DNA of 15,046 bases, from positions 6,262 through 21,307 of the forward strand of contig DHHS01000053.1 of assembly GCA_002403415.1 (NCBI GenBank). The letters run 5' to 3'. The position numbers and the translations under genes are program-made. How positions within the stretch are numbered: position 1 is the first letter of the stretch; every line of letters starts with the position of its first letter. Shown in pieces: positions 7,587 through 14,946 of this stretch. This stretch comes from Sphingomonas sp. UBA4766. Lineage in GTDB: Bacteria; Pseudomonadota; Alphaproteobacteria; Sphingomonadales; Sphingomonadaceae. Below the pieces are notes generated by a model that was not told the origin of the DNA, did not search any database, and saw only the letters and a list, made by a program, of their open reading frames with translations.

Positions 7587-7886
7587 ATGATCAAGCGCGC
7601 TGCCGCTACGGCCCTTGCCATTGCTTCGCTGCTCGCCGCGTGCAGCCCGGCAGCTCAGAATGAAGCCGCCGAGGCGGCCGATGCGATTGCCGCCGATGCC
7701 AATGCCACTATGCGCGAGGCGGTGAGCGATATCGATGCGGCCAGCGACAAGGCGTTTGGCGCGGCCGAAAATGCCATTGATTCGGTCGGCAACTCGATCG
7801 ACGCCGCCACCGCCAAGGGGAAGGCAAAGACGAGCGAGGCGTTGCGCGACGCCGCCGACGCGATTGAAGGGTCGGGCGGAAAATGA
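7587..7886 (+). CDS. Small Ala-rich lipoprotein, function unknown
   Basis: A 99-residue predicted lipoprotein. The signal peptide ends in lipobox LAAC with Cys19 as the lipidated residue. The mature part is made almost wholly of Ala, Asp, Glu, Ser and Lys in a helical pattern (such as AADAIAADANA and ALRDAADAIEG), resembling amphipathic LEA-like or coiled-coil segments of small envelope proteins. No enzymatic motif is seen. ATG 7587 is preceded by GAGAGGA about 9 bases ahead and directly starts a good signal peptide. Its stop overlaps the start of a second small lipoprotein. A weak possible promoter is TTGCCT (7524-7529) with TAGTCC 17 bases on. I do not recognise a named family. Confidence 0.75.
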   Translation: MIKRAAATALAIASLLAACSPAAQNEAAEAADAIAADANATMREAVSDIDAASDKAFGAAENAIDSVGNSIDAATAKGKAKTSEALRDAADAIEGSGGK

Positions 7887-8089
7887 GGGGCCGGGCGGCA
7901 TTCCTCACGGCGCTGCTAATGACGGCGTGCGACGGATCATCCGGTGATCCGGGCGGCTCAACTTCCAGCGAAGCCCGCCAGTTGAACAAGGCGGCCGTGA
8001 CGCTTGACGCCGGACAATCGGACAATGGGACGGTTTCGGTTGGCGGCGCGCCCGACACGAAAGCGGCGCCCGCGCGGACGCCGCAATAA
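7883..8089 (+). CDS. Second small lipoprotein, overlapping the first
   Basis: A 68-residue protein. Residues 1-15 form a short signal peptide ending in LMTAC, so Cys16 is the probable lipidation site. The mature part is short and polar with SEARQLNKAAVTLDAG, followed by a Pro/Ala-rich end; it is too short for an enzyme. The start ATG overlaps the upstream TGA as ATGA (7883-7886), and GGGCGGA precedes it as a modest ribosome site. The lipobox together with the coupling is the main evidence that it is real. Function is unknown; it is probably made together with the upstream lipoprotein and sent to the same membrane. Confidence 0.6.
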   Translation: MRGRAAFLTALLMTACDGSSGDPGGSTSSEARQLNKAAVTLDAGQSDNGTVSVGGAPDTKAAPARTPQ

Positions 8090-8101
8090 ACGATTAGGTC
8101 C

Positions 8102-8123
8102 GCGCTGCCCGTTCGAGCAGCGC
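8102..8123. terminator. Hairpin between convergent genes
   Basis: GCGCTGC (8102-8108) and GCAGCGC (8117-8123) form a 7-bp stem with an 8-base loop, in the 52-base gap between the second lipoprotein and the opposing TPR-like gene. The position suits a two-way terminator, but only AATT follows, not a real U-tract. Confidence 0.4.
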
Positions 8124-8141
8124 AATTGGCCCGAGGGCGCG

Positions 8142-8492
8142 TTACCGCGCGGCGAGCAGATCCATCGTGGCCAGCGCGTCGCGCGCAACGCGGTGCGATG
8201 TGGTTTGCCGTCCGGCCATTTCCAGATCTTCGTTCGGAAGCTTCAGCAGCCGCAGATAGAGCACGCGCGCTTCATCGGCGCGATTGGTCTTGCGATAGAC
8301 CGTGGCAAGATTGACGATCAGGTCCGCATCATTGGCGAACATCTTGCGCTGTTTGACGATAATCTTTTCGGCAGCGGCATAATCGCCCCGTGCCATTTCG
8401 GCTGCGCCGTTGAATTCGCTGTTTGCCGCCAACCCGGGACCAGCAACCCCGAGTGCGGCTGCGACAATCAAGGCATGATAGACTCTTTTCAT
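8142..8492 (-). CDS. Small secreted TPR-like protein
   Basis: A 116-residue protein with a Sec signal peptide (residues 1-22, cleavage after GLAA or nearby; no lipobox). The mature part, residues about 28-95, has helix-turn-helix patterns of tetratricopeptide repeats: GAAEMARGDYAAAEKIIVKQ then NLATVYRKTNRADEARVLYL. Such small periplasmic TPR proteins usually bind partner proteins; the partner is unknown. ATG 8492 has GGAG 8 bases ahead. It follows the PH-domain gene on the same strand after an AT-rich 165-base gap, long enough for its own promoter, so it is likely an independent unit. Confidence 0.75.
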   Translation of the reverse strand: MKRVYHALIVAAALGVAGPGLAANSEFNGAAEMARGDYAAAEKIIVKQRKMFANDADLIVNLATVYRKTNRADEARVLYLRLLKLPNEDLEMAGRQTTSHRVARDALATMDLLAAR

Positions 8493-8657
8493 TCACTTTT
8501 CTCCAGCCAAAGCCCCTGGGCAATGCGCACAGGTTTCACTTTGGTGGCAGTTTTGTTGCACTTTTATGAATTTCAAGCAAGTCAGTTGCGACGAACGCAG
8601 CGGCGCCCTGACCCAAAATGGGTAAATTTCCTACTAACCACCTGATAGTGAATAAAT
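8493..8657. other. AT-rich intergenic stretch with a small inverted repeat
   Basis: No gene seen. The stretch is clearly richer in A and T than its surroundings. ACCCA (8611-8615) and TGGGT (8619-8623) form a 13-base dyad, about 35 bases past the PH-domain gene on the minus strand. It could be an operator or weak terminator. It probably holds the promoter of the small TPR-like gene, but I could not place -35/-10 elements with confidence. Confidence 0.35.
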
Positions 8658-9098
8658 TTAATTCTCGACGTCGATGTCAAGCTCGCGCACCCGGCGCAAT
8701 TGCCGCGCGGCATCGGTCAGTCGACGAATATCTTCACGAATCGCGCGACCATGCGGAATATCGCGCAGAATCAGCTCCCCGCCCGCCGTAGTTGCGTCGC
8801 TCGACCGGATCGTAATGGTGCCGATATCGGTCAATTGATTGATGATTGAATAGGCAATGCTAGTGTCCTTGATCCGGTAAAGCTCGATCTCGTCAGTCGT
8901 CTTGTTGATAATCCCGTGGCGGATGATCAATCGTTCATCGGTCAGTTCATATTGCGTCGCAATATTGGTCAACCAGCGCCAGCCGACAATGAATAACCCG
9001 ACACCAATCAGGCAGAGCAACAAAGTTCCCCAGCCGCTCAGGCTGCCAAACAGCCAGCGAAACGTGCTTGAACGGAAAAGCGCGACCGATTTTTCCAT
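8658..9098 (-). CDS. Membrane-anchored bacterial PH-domain (bPH2 / YdbS-like) protein
   Basis: A 146-residue inner-membrane protein. Residues about 23-41 form one transmembrane helix (LLLCLIGVGLFIVG). Residues about 45-135 match the bPH2 (formerly DUF304) domain: YELTDERLIIRHGIINKTTDEIELYRIKDT, followed by GTITIRSSD, is the usual pattern of YdbS/YdbT-type proteins. Many relatives have two N-terminal helices; this one has a single clear helix. Molecular role is unknown. ATG 9098 has GGGAG 7 bases ahead. It starts 37 bases after the RamB-type regulator on the same strand, so co-transcription is plausible though no functional link is known. Confidence 0.85.
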   Translation of the reverse strand: MEKSVALFRSSTFRWLFGSLSGWGTLLLCLIGVGLFIVGWRWLTNIATQYELTDERLIIRHGIINKTTDEIELYRIKDTSIAYSIINQLTDIGTITIRSSDATTAGGELILRDIPHGRAIREDIRRLTDAARQLRRVRELDIDVEN

Positions 9099-9135
9099 GA
9101 CCCAGCTCCCTCAGGCGCCAGCCATAGCAAGCCCG

Positions 9136-10518
9136 TTAATCCGCAGCAAAGCGGAATGGCGACACGCCGCGTTCGCCCTCATCAACAATCAGCGACCGGC
9201 CCGCCGGACCGACCGAACGTTGCGGACAGTTCACGCGCAGACATTGACGGCACCCCAAACCAATCGGCGTTGCCGCCCCTGTCAGGTCGATCCCGCGCGC
9301 CGCCGCCAGCGGCCCCGCCAAATCCGCCGCCACGCCAAGGCCGACGACAAACTCGGCCGCCGTCGCGCCATAGCGCCGTCCCTGCGGCGCGACGGTGCGC
9401 GCCATCGTCAGCCAGCGCCCTTCCCCCTCCACTGCCACAAGCTGGACGTGGAGCGCGCCGGGCCGCTCGAACGCCATGTGCAAGTGCCACAACGGACAGC
9501 GCCCCTCTGCAGTTGCCAACGCCGCACCACTCGCGCCGGAAAACCGCTTTGAAGCCTGGCCCGCCCGGTCAATCCGCACCATGAAAAAGGGCAGGCCGCG
9601 CGCGCCGACGCGCTGTAGCGTGGTCAGCCGGTGCGCGACTTGCTCGAACCCCGCGCCAAAACGCCGCTGGAGCAGTTCGACATCATAGCCGGTGGCCTCG
9701 CACGCGCGCAGAAACCGAGCATAAGGCATCATCAGCGCGGCGGCAAAATAGCTCTGCAAATGCCGCCGATAGAGCCGTTCCGCCACCCGATCGCCAAAGC
9801 CGCCGCCGCGCGCAAGGGCGTCCATCTCTGCGCGCGCCTCGATTTGCCCGAGCTGAAAGGCGGCAGCGAACGCGCGCGAGGCCGGATCCAGCAACTCGGA
9901 TAGCTGAAGCTGACGCGCGTGCAGGTCCAACCGCCGCAGCGCGTCGGGCATGACATCGACCGGCAGCACGCGAATCGTCAGTTGGTGCCGCACTCGCAGT
10001 CGCTCGGCAATCGCGCCATAAAGATCACCCGCCCCCAGCCGCAATTCATCGGCCAGCGCCTCGGCGGCGGCGTCGAGATCGGGGAAGTGATTGCGCCAAC
10101 GCTCGATTTCGCGGCGCACCGCGGCGGCCGGATCGGGGCCTTGTGCGACAATATCGTCGGCGCCCATCCGGTCATAGGCACGCGCAAATGCTTCGACCCC
10201 GGCGGGGGCAGCGGCCAGCCATTCGATCAGTTCGGCGCGGTCGATCGCCAGATCGGCAAAAATCGGATCGGCCAGCCGTCGCCGCAACGCCCCCTCGCCC
10301 CCGCCCGGCTCATTCGCCGCCAGCCCGCGTGCGTCAAAGTCGAACTGTTCAGCCAGCCGAACAAGCAAGGCCGCAGACAGCGGGCGCTGGTTCCGTTCGA
10401 GCAAATTGAGATAGCTGGGCGAAATGCCAAGCGCATCGGCCATTGCCGCTTGCGTCAGCCCCGCTTGGCGCCGCACCCGGCGCACCGCATAGCCCGCGAG
10501 GATTTTCTGATCCGCCAT
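9136..10518 (-). CDS. ramB: RamB/ScfR-type short-chain acyl-CoA responsive regulator (XRE + IrrE-like + DUF2083)
   Basis: A 460-residue regulator. Residues about 8-62 are an XRE helix-turn-helix (RRQAGLTQAAMADALGISPSYLNLLERNQRP compressed to its core: LTQAAMA, ISPSYLNLLE). A middle part near 265-300 carries SYFAAALMMPY and EQVAHRLTTLQ, typical of the IrrE/ImmA-like fold, but I see no HExxH, so peptidase activity is unlikely. The C-terminal part is DUF2083-like with Cys423, Cys426 and Cys431 in a CxxCxxxxC cluster followed by QR. This architecture is that of RamB, MccR and PccR proteins, which sense short-chain acyl-CoA status and control acetate or propionate pathways. It lies divergent from aceA, as in Paracoccus where RamB controls isocitrate lyase. 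No ribosome site precedes ATG 10518. The gene symbol is by analogy. Confidence 0.85.
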   Translation of the reverse strand: MADQKILAGYAVRRVRRQAGLTQAAMADALGISPSYLNLLERNQRPLSAALLVRLAEQFDFDARGLAANEPGGGEGALRRRLADPIFADLAIDRAELIEWLAAAPAGVEAFARAYDRMGADDIVAQGPDPAAAVRREIERWRNHFPDLDAAAEALADELRLGAGDLYGAIAERLRVRHQLTIRVLPVDVMPDALRRLDLHARQLQLSELLDPASRAFAAAFQLGQIEARAEMDALARGGGFGDRVAERLYRRHLQSYFAAALMMPYARFLRACEATGYDVELLQRRFGAGFEQVAHRLTTLQRVGARGLPFFMVRIDRAGQASKRFSGASGAALATAEGRCPLWHLHMAFERPGALHVQLVAVEGEGRWLTMARTVAPQGRRYGATAAEFVVGLGVAADLAGPLAAARGIDLTGAATPIGLGCRQCLRVNCPQRSVGPAGRSLIVDEGERGVSPFRFAAD

Positions 10519-10547
10519 GGCCGGGTCTTGCCCGACAGAGTCGAACT

Positions 10548-10562
10548 TGTAAATAATTTACA
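10548..10562. promoter_or_regulatory. Inverted repeat TGTAAA-TAA-TTTACA, candidate RamB operator
   Basis: A perfect 6-bp dyad around a 3-base centre, in an AT-rich island within the 181-base divergent control region of the ramB-type gene and aceA. Its symmetry fits a dimeric XRE regulator. The plus-strand arm TTTACA (10557-10562) also resembles a -35 box for aceA, although no convincing -10 is spaced correctly. RamB of Corynebacterium recognises TTTGCAAA-like sites, so the resemblance is general only. Confidence 0.5.
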
Positions 10563-10699
10563 TTACGACATCGCGCTTCGCCATCATGCGCACATCATGA
10601 CACGAAAGCCGCATGGCGCACGCTCGCCAAAGCGCGGGGTGCGGTGCAGCGGGACTCATCACTCTCCCCCGGAAACACGCGACGCAAAGGAACCGCGCC

Positions 10700-11977
10700 A
10701 TGACTTTTGAAGACCTGATCCCCGCCCCCGCTGGCCGTTTCGACGGAATTACCCGTCCCTACACCCCCGAAGACGTCGCAAAGCTGCGCGGATCGGTGCT
10801 GGTCGAACACACGTTGGCGCGCAAGGGGGCCAACAAGCTGTGGGATTTGCTCAAGTCGGAAGACTATATCAACGCGCTGGGCGCGCTGTCGGGCAATCAG
10901 GCGATGCAGATGGTGCGCGCCGGGCTGAAGGCGATTTACCTGTCGGGCTGGCAGGTCGCGGCCGACAATAATACTGCGGGTGCGATGTATCCCGATCAGT
11001 CGCTCTACCCCGCCAATGCCGGGCCGGAGCTGGCGCGCAAGATCAACAATACGCTGCAACGCGCCGACCAGATCGAACATAGCGAAGGCGGAGCGAGCCG
11101 CGACTGGTTCGCGCCGATCGTGGCGGATGCCGAAGCCGGTTTCGGTGGCCCGCTCAACTGTTTCGAAATCATGAAGGCCTATATCGCTGCCGGCGCCGCC
11201 GGTGTTCACTATGAGGACCAGCTCGCCAGCGAAAAGAAGTGCGGCCATCTGGGTGGCAAGGTGCTGATCCCCACCCAAGCCCATATCCGCAATCTCGATG
11301 CGGCGCGGCTCGCCGCCGATGTGTGCGGCGTGCCGACCATCATCTGCGCGCGCACCGACGCCGAAAGCGCCAAGCTCATCACCAGCGACATTGACGAGCG
11401 CGACCATGAATTCCTGACCGGCGAACGCACAGCCGAGGGTTTTTTCCGCCTGAAGGATGGAACCGGCGTCGACCATTGCATCAAGCGCGGGCTGGCCTTT
11501 GCCGAGCATGCCGACCTGCTGTGGTGGGAAACGAGCTATCCGAATCTCGACGATGCGCGCCGCTTTGCCGAGGCGATCAAGAAACAATATCCCAATAAGA
11601 TGCTTGCCTATAACTGCTCGCCCAGCTTCAACTGGGAAGCCAAGCTCGACAAGGACACGATCGCCAAGTTCCAGCGTGAGATCGGCGCGATGGGCTATAA
11701 GTTCCAGTTCGTGACGCTCGCGGGCTTCCACCAGCTCAACTACGGCATGTTCGAACTGGCGCGCGGATACAAGGACCGCGGCATGGCCGCCTATTCCGAG
11801 CTACAACAGGCCGAATTCGCCGCCGAAGTGAACGGCTACACCGCAACGCGCCACCAGCGCGAAGTCGGCACCGGCTATTTCGACCTGGTCGCGCAAGCGG
11901 TGGCGGGCGGCGAAAGCTCGACCACGGCGCTCGCCGAATCGACCGAAGCGGCGCAGTTCGCAGCCGAGCACGCCTGA
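10700..11977 (+). CDS. aceA: Isocitrate lyase
   Basis: A 425-residue enzyme, normal length for the bacterial AceA class. It cleaves isocitrate to glyoxylate and succinate, the first step of the glyoxylate shunt, needed on acetate, fatty acids or 3-hydroxybutyrate. The signature KKCGHLGGK is at residues 179-187 with catalytic Cys181. Other family marks are SGWQVAADNN near 82, the acidic metal region ADAEAGFGG near 142, HYEDQ near 170, and NCSPSFNW near 312. ATG 10700 is chosen because AAAGGAA (10686-10692) lies 7 bases ahead and the family N-terminus begins here; the frame extends upstream without support. Malate synthase is not in the window. Control is probably by the divergent RamB-type regulator. 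Confidence 0.97.
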   Translation: MTFEDLIPAPAGRFDGITRPYTPEDVAKLRGSVLVEHTLARKGANKLWDLLKSEDYINALGALSGNQAMQMVRAGLKAIYLSGWQVAADNNTAGAMYPDQSLYPANAGPELARKINNTLQRADQIEHSEGGASRDWFAPIVADAEAGFGGPLNCFEIMKAYIAAGAAGVHYEDQLASEKKCGHLGGKVLIPTQAHIRNLDAARLAADVCGVPTIICARTDAESAKLITSDIDERDHEFLTGERTAEGFFRLKDGTGVDHCIKRGLAFAEHADLLWWETSYPNLDDARRFAEAIKKQYPNKMLAYNCSPSFNWEAKLDKDTIAKFQREIGAMGYKFQFVTLAGFHQLNYGMFELARGYKDRGMAAYSELQQAEFAAEVNGYTATRHQREVGTGYFDLVAQAVAGGESSTTALAESTEAAQFAAEHA

Positions 11978-12038
11978 TCGGTTATCCCTTCGCCGACGCG
12001 AACACGCGCGGCGCTACCCGCTTTCCTGGGGAGGAAAG

Positions 12039-12069
12039 ATGCCCGTCGGAGCCCGGCTCCGGCGGGCAT
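12039..12069. terminator. Strong bidirectional terminator of aceA and the DUF4893 gene
   Basis: ATGCCCG-T-CGGAGC, loop CCG, GCTCCG-G-CGGGCAT forms a 14-pair stem with one T-G wobble. TTTCT follows on the plus strand and TCTTTCC on the minus strand. It lies 61 bases after the aceA stop and directly abuts the TAG of the opposing gene (12072-12074). Confidence 0.85.
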
Positions 12070-12071
12070 TT

Positions 12072-12752
12072 CTATGGCGATGGCGGGGTTAGGGCGGGGG
12101 TTTCGGGCGCGAGCGCGGGCACGGATTCCTCCGGCACCAATTCCACAACGTCGAGGATCGATTCGAACCGCGGATACGGCAACACCAGCCGCCAACGCTT
12201 GTCGCCCACCCGCTCGACATAACCCGCCAGATCGCGCGATTGGTCGCGGCCATAGGTCATCGCGCGCCGCTCGTCGCCGATGACGAGCGTGCCAAGGAAA
12301 ATTGCGCGTGCCGCACTTTCGTCAAACAATACGCCGGCCGGGCGCTGTGCCCCGTCGAGCTTGTAGAAGGTCGCTGCCTGGCCATTCGAGCCGATGCGAC
12401 AGGCAAAGTCGGGGTGGCGGGTGAATTCGGCCATCGCCGTCCCCTTTGCCCCCAGCTTGAACACCCGGCACCGATAGCGCCCGGGGGGCGGCACCGCGCC
12501 GGGATAGGCGCGATCGGGATCGAACAACGCGCCGCCCTCGACCACATCGGCGGCATTGCTCTTGCGCGCATGGGACAGCGCATCAATCCACGCCTGTCGC
12601 CACGCCCGCAACCGCTTGCGATCAGCAGGCGTTGCAAATTGCCGCCAGTCAAGCGTTTCGCCCGCTCGCGCAGCGGCCATGGGCCGCGCAACCGTGCCCA
12701 TCATCAGCACCAACGCCAGCCCCAACCCTGACCCCAGCCGCGCCACGTTCAC
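12072..12752 (-). CDS. DUF4893 domain-containing secreted protein
   Basis: A 226-residue protein with an N-terminal signal peptide (hydrophobic stretch about 7-22, cleavage probably near ARAGE at 30). The body begins WRQFATPADRKRLRAWRQAW and contains PPPGRYRCRVFKLG, FACRIG and LVLPYPRFESILDVVELVP, the pattern of the DUF4893 family common in sphingomonads. Two Cys (in YRCRV and FACRI) could form a disulfide in the periplasm. The end is Pro/Ala-rich. Function is unknown. The start is GTG 12752, with a G-rich run about 9 bases ahead; GTG 12746 is an alternative. It lies 64 bases after bdhA on the same strand, so read-through from that operon is possible. Confidence 0.75.
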   Translation of the reverse strand: MNVARLGSGLGLALVLMMGTVARPMAAARAGETLDWRQFATPADRKRLRAWRQAWIDALSHARKSNAADVVEGGALFDPDRAYPGAVPPPGRYRCRVFKLGAKGTAMAEFTRHPDFACRIGSNGQAATFYKLDGAQRPAGVLFDESAARAIFLGTLVIGDERRAMTYGRDQSRDLAGYVERVGDKRWRLVLPYPRFESILDVVELVPEESVPALAPETPALTPPSP

Positions 12753-12816
12753 CCTCGCTTGCCCCCGTGGTGCATCAAATCATGCCGTGCCGTGCGCGCC
12801 AAGCCTTTTGCATGCG

Positions 12817-13602
12817 TTATGCCGCAGTCCAGCCCCCGTCGATCGACAGGTTGGTACCGGTAATCGACTTGGCCTCGTCCCGGCACAGATAGAGCGCGAG
12901 CGCCGCCACCTGTTCCGACGTCACAAATTCCTTGGTCGGTTGCGCATGGAGCAGAACGTCGTTGATGACCTGTTCACGCGTCAGCCCGCGCGTCGCCATC
13001 GTGTCGGGGATCTGCTTTTCAACCAGCGGGGTCCAGACATAGCCTGGGCTGATCGCATTCACGGTGATGCCGTAAGTGGCAGTTTCCAGCGCGATGGTCT
13101 TGGTCAGCCCGACAATGCCATGCTTGGCCATGACATAGGCCGATTTATTGGGGCTAGCGACTTGCGAGTGCGCTGACGCAGTCGAAATGATACGCCCCCA
13201 TCTCGCCGCCTTCATATGTGGAACGGCCGCGCGCATCAGATACCAGGCCGAGGTCATGTTGATTTTGACAATGGCCTCGAACTTGTCGGTCGGAAAATCT
13301 TCGATCGGGCTGACGTGCTGGATGCCCGCATTGTTGACGATGATGTCCGGGCCGCCCAGCTCCGCGTGGCAGCGCGCGACCATCGCCTCGATTGCCGCCG
13401 CGTCCGACATATCGGCCGCATCATACAGCGCCGTTGCGCCGCTGGTCGCGGCAAGCGCGGCGCGCGCTTCCTCGATCGCACCGGCATCGCCAAAGCCGTT
13501 GATCATCACATTCGCGCCTTCACCAGCAAAGGCACGCGCGATTTCAAGCCCGATGCCAGAGGTCGATCCGGTGACGATTGCGGTTTTGCCTTTAAGGAAC
13601 AT
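12817..13602 (-). CDS. bdhA: D-3-hydroxybutyrate dehydrogenase
   Basis: A 261-residue short-chain dehydrogenase that interconverts 3-hydroxybutyrate and acetoacetate with NAD. TGSTSGIG (11-18) binds the cofactor; NNAG is at 90-93; the catalytic set is Asn115, Ser143, Tyr156 and Lys160. The substrate-binding residues known from Pseudomonas 3-hydroxybutyrate dehydrogenase are all present one position later: Gln95, His145, Lys153, Gln197 and Trp258. That makes the specific assignment much firmer than a generic SDR. ATG 13602 has GGAG 7 bases ahead and lies inside the end of the upstream patatin gene (11-base overlap), so the two are coupled. It probably acts in the use of PHB-derived 3-hydroxybutyrate, feeding acetyl-CoA into the glyoxylate shunt encoded nearby. 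Confidence 0.93.
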   Translation of the reverse strand: MFLKGKTAIVTGSTSGIGLEIARAFAGEGANVMINGFGDAGAIEEARAALAATSGATALYDAADMSDAAAIEAMVARCHAELGGPDIIVNNAGIQHVSPIEDFPTDKFEAIVKINMTSAWYLMRAAVPHMKAARWGRIISTASAHSQVASPNKSAYVMAKHGIVGLTKTIALETATYGITVNAISPGYVWTPLVEKQIPDTMATRGLTREQVINDVLLHAQPTKEFVTSEQVAALALYLCRDEAKSITGTNLSIDGGWTAA

Positions 13603-14806
13603 CGTTGGTCTCCATCGGTCGGGATTTACGGGATCTGCCGGGCTTGAGCCCATGCGAAGCGCACAGGTCAAAGGTTGCGGTGGTGCCGTCGGCGATATTG
13701 TGCGCGAGCAATTCGGCACCCGTCATCACCTGACCGATGGCAGCCACGCCCGCTTGCCAGTTTTCCTGCATGGTGCGGGCGGAAAATTCGTAACCGCGCG
13801 CGCCCCCCTCCCACGCATTGGCGCGGTGGACGAGCTGAACGAGGCTGACCGGGCGTTCAGCGGCCATCGCGGCCAGGTCTGCGACATCGGGATCATCGCT
13901 CAATTGATCGGGTAGCTTGGCCAACACCTTGCGGATCGCCTCGCGCTCGCGGCGCAGCTTGATAACCTGGTCCGATATCTGGCGAGTGCGGCTGGAAAAG
14001 CGGATCTCCATTTCGCGCGCCATCACGTCCATAATCGTGCGCGGCGGGTTGGCGGTCGCTGAAAACAGATCGACCTGAAACGCCAGCAGCGGTGCATCCT
14101 GATTGTCGAGCACATGGGTGAGCGGGGTGTTCGATACCAGCCCACCATCCCACCACCAGCGCCCGTCAATCTCCACCGGGGGCAAGCCGGGCGGCAGCGC
14201 GCCAGAAGCCATGATGTGGCGCGCATCAATCCGTTCGCTGCGTGTGTCGAAATAGCGGAAATTCCCACTTTCGACGTCGACCGCCCCAACCGACAGCCGC
14301 ACCGGGCCTTTATTGAGCAAATCCCAATCGACGAGCGTGTCGAGCGTTTTGACGAGGGGGCTGGTGTCGTAATAACTCAGCGCCGCTGCCGTCCCCGGGG
14401 TCGCCAGGCTCGGCGGCAACAGGCGCGGGGTGAAAAATCCCGGCACGCCGCCCGCAATCACCATGCTCGCCGACCATTCATGGACCAGTTCACGCATCTG
14501 GTCGTTCGGAAAGATCGGAAAGCTGGGCAGCGCGCTCGTGAGCCCGTCCCAGAACTGGCGCAGCTTTTCGACACGGCGCTCCGGCGGATTGCCGACAAAG
14601 ATCGCGGCATTGACCGCGCCGATCGAAATGCCCGCGACCCAATCAACCTCGATCCCGCTGGCCGCGAGCCCCTCAATCACCCCGCCCTGATAACTGCCCA
14701 GCGCACCCCCGCCCTGCAACACCAGCGCGACGCAATCGGGCAACGGCAGCGGAGCGGCGCGAGCGGTTCGCCGAAGCTTTGAGCGCGTGGCCATGTCCAT
14801 GGTCAT
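13592..14806 (-). CDS. Patatin-like phospholipase family protein with DUF3734
   Basis: About 404 residues. The patatin domain has an intact Ser-Asp dyad: oxyanion loop GGGALGSYQGG near residues 32-42, nucleophile Ser61 in GISIG, and Asp220 in WWWDGG. Residues about 250-400 (with AFQVDLFSA, MAREMEIRFSSRTRQ and ANAWEGGARGYEFSARTM) match DUF3734. Patatins hydrolyse acyl esters, but the true substrate here is unknown. Overlap with bdhA suggests a role in 3-hydroxybutyrate or PHB metabolism, for example as a granule-linked lipase or depolymerase; this is inference. The start is uncertain: ATG at 14806, 14800 or 14794 have no clear ribosome site, and ATG 14881 would add 25 residues. No signal peptide is seen, so it is probably cytoplasmic. 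Confidence 0.87.
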   Translation of the reverse strand: MTMDMATRSKLRRTARAAPLPLPDCVALVLQGGGALGSYQGGVIEGLAASGIEVDWVAGISIGAVNAAIFVGNPPERRVEKLRQFWDGLTSALPSFPIFPNDQMRELVHEWSASMVIAGGVPGFFTPRLLPPSLATPGTAAALSYYDTSPLVKTLDTLVDWDLLNKGPVRLSVGAVDVESGNFRYFDTRSERIDARHIMASGALPPGLPPVEIDGRWWWDGGLVSNTPLTHVLDNQDAPLLAFQVDLFSATANPPRTIMDVMAREMEIRFSSRTRQISDQVIKLRREREAIRKVLAKLPDQLSDDPDVADLAAMAAERPVSLVQLVHRANAWEGGARGYEFSARTMQENWQAGVAAIGQVMTGAELLAHNIADGTTATFDLCASHGLKPGRSRKSRPMETNDVP

Positions 14807-14907
14807 GGCCGTTTTCGCCGCACCGATCAACGACCGTTCGGTGACAGGAGCGCCGCACAAGGTGTGATCGCTTGCAACCATGCCGCGAGTTGCGCATGCA
14901 CAGGCTT

Positions 14908-14930
14908 GTCCGCTCTGCGGTGCTGCGGAC
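14908..14930 (+). repeat. Small inverted repeat ahead of the metallopeptidase gene
   Basis: GTCCGC (14908-14913) and GCGGAC (14925-14930) could form a 6-bp hairpin with an 11-base loop in the leader, directly before the GGAGGG ribosome site. It may influence translation or be chance in GC-rich DNA. Confidence 0.25.
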
Positions 14931-14946
14931 CGGAGGGAGAGCAAGG

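Noticed and set aside
10595..11731. A 378-codon minus-strand frame opposite aceA
   Set aside because: The isocitrate lyase signature on the other strand is unambiguous, and the antisense translation shows no family features.
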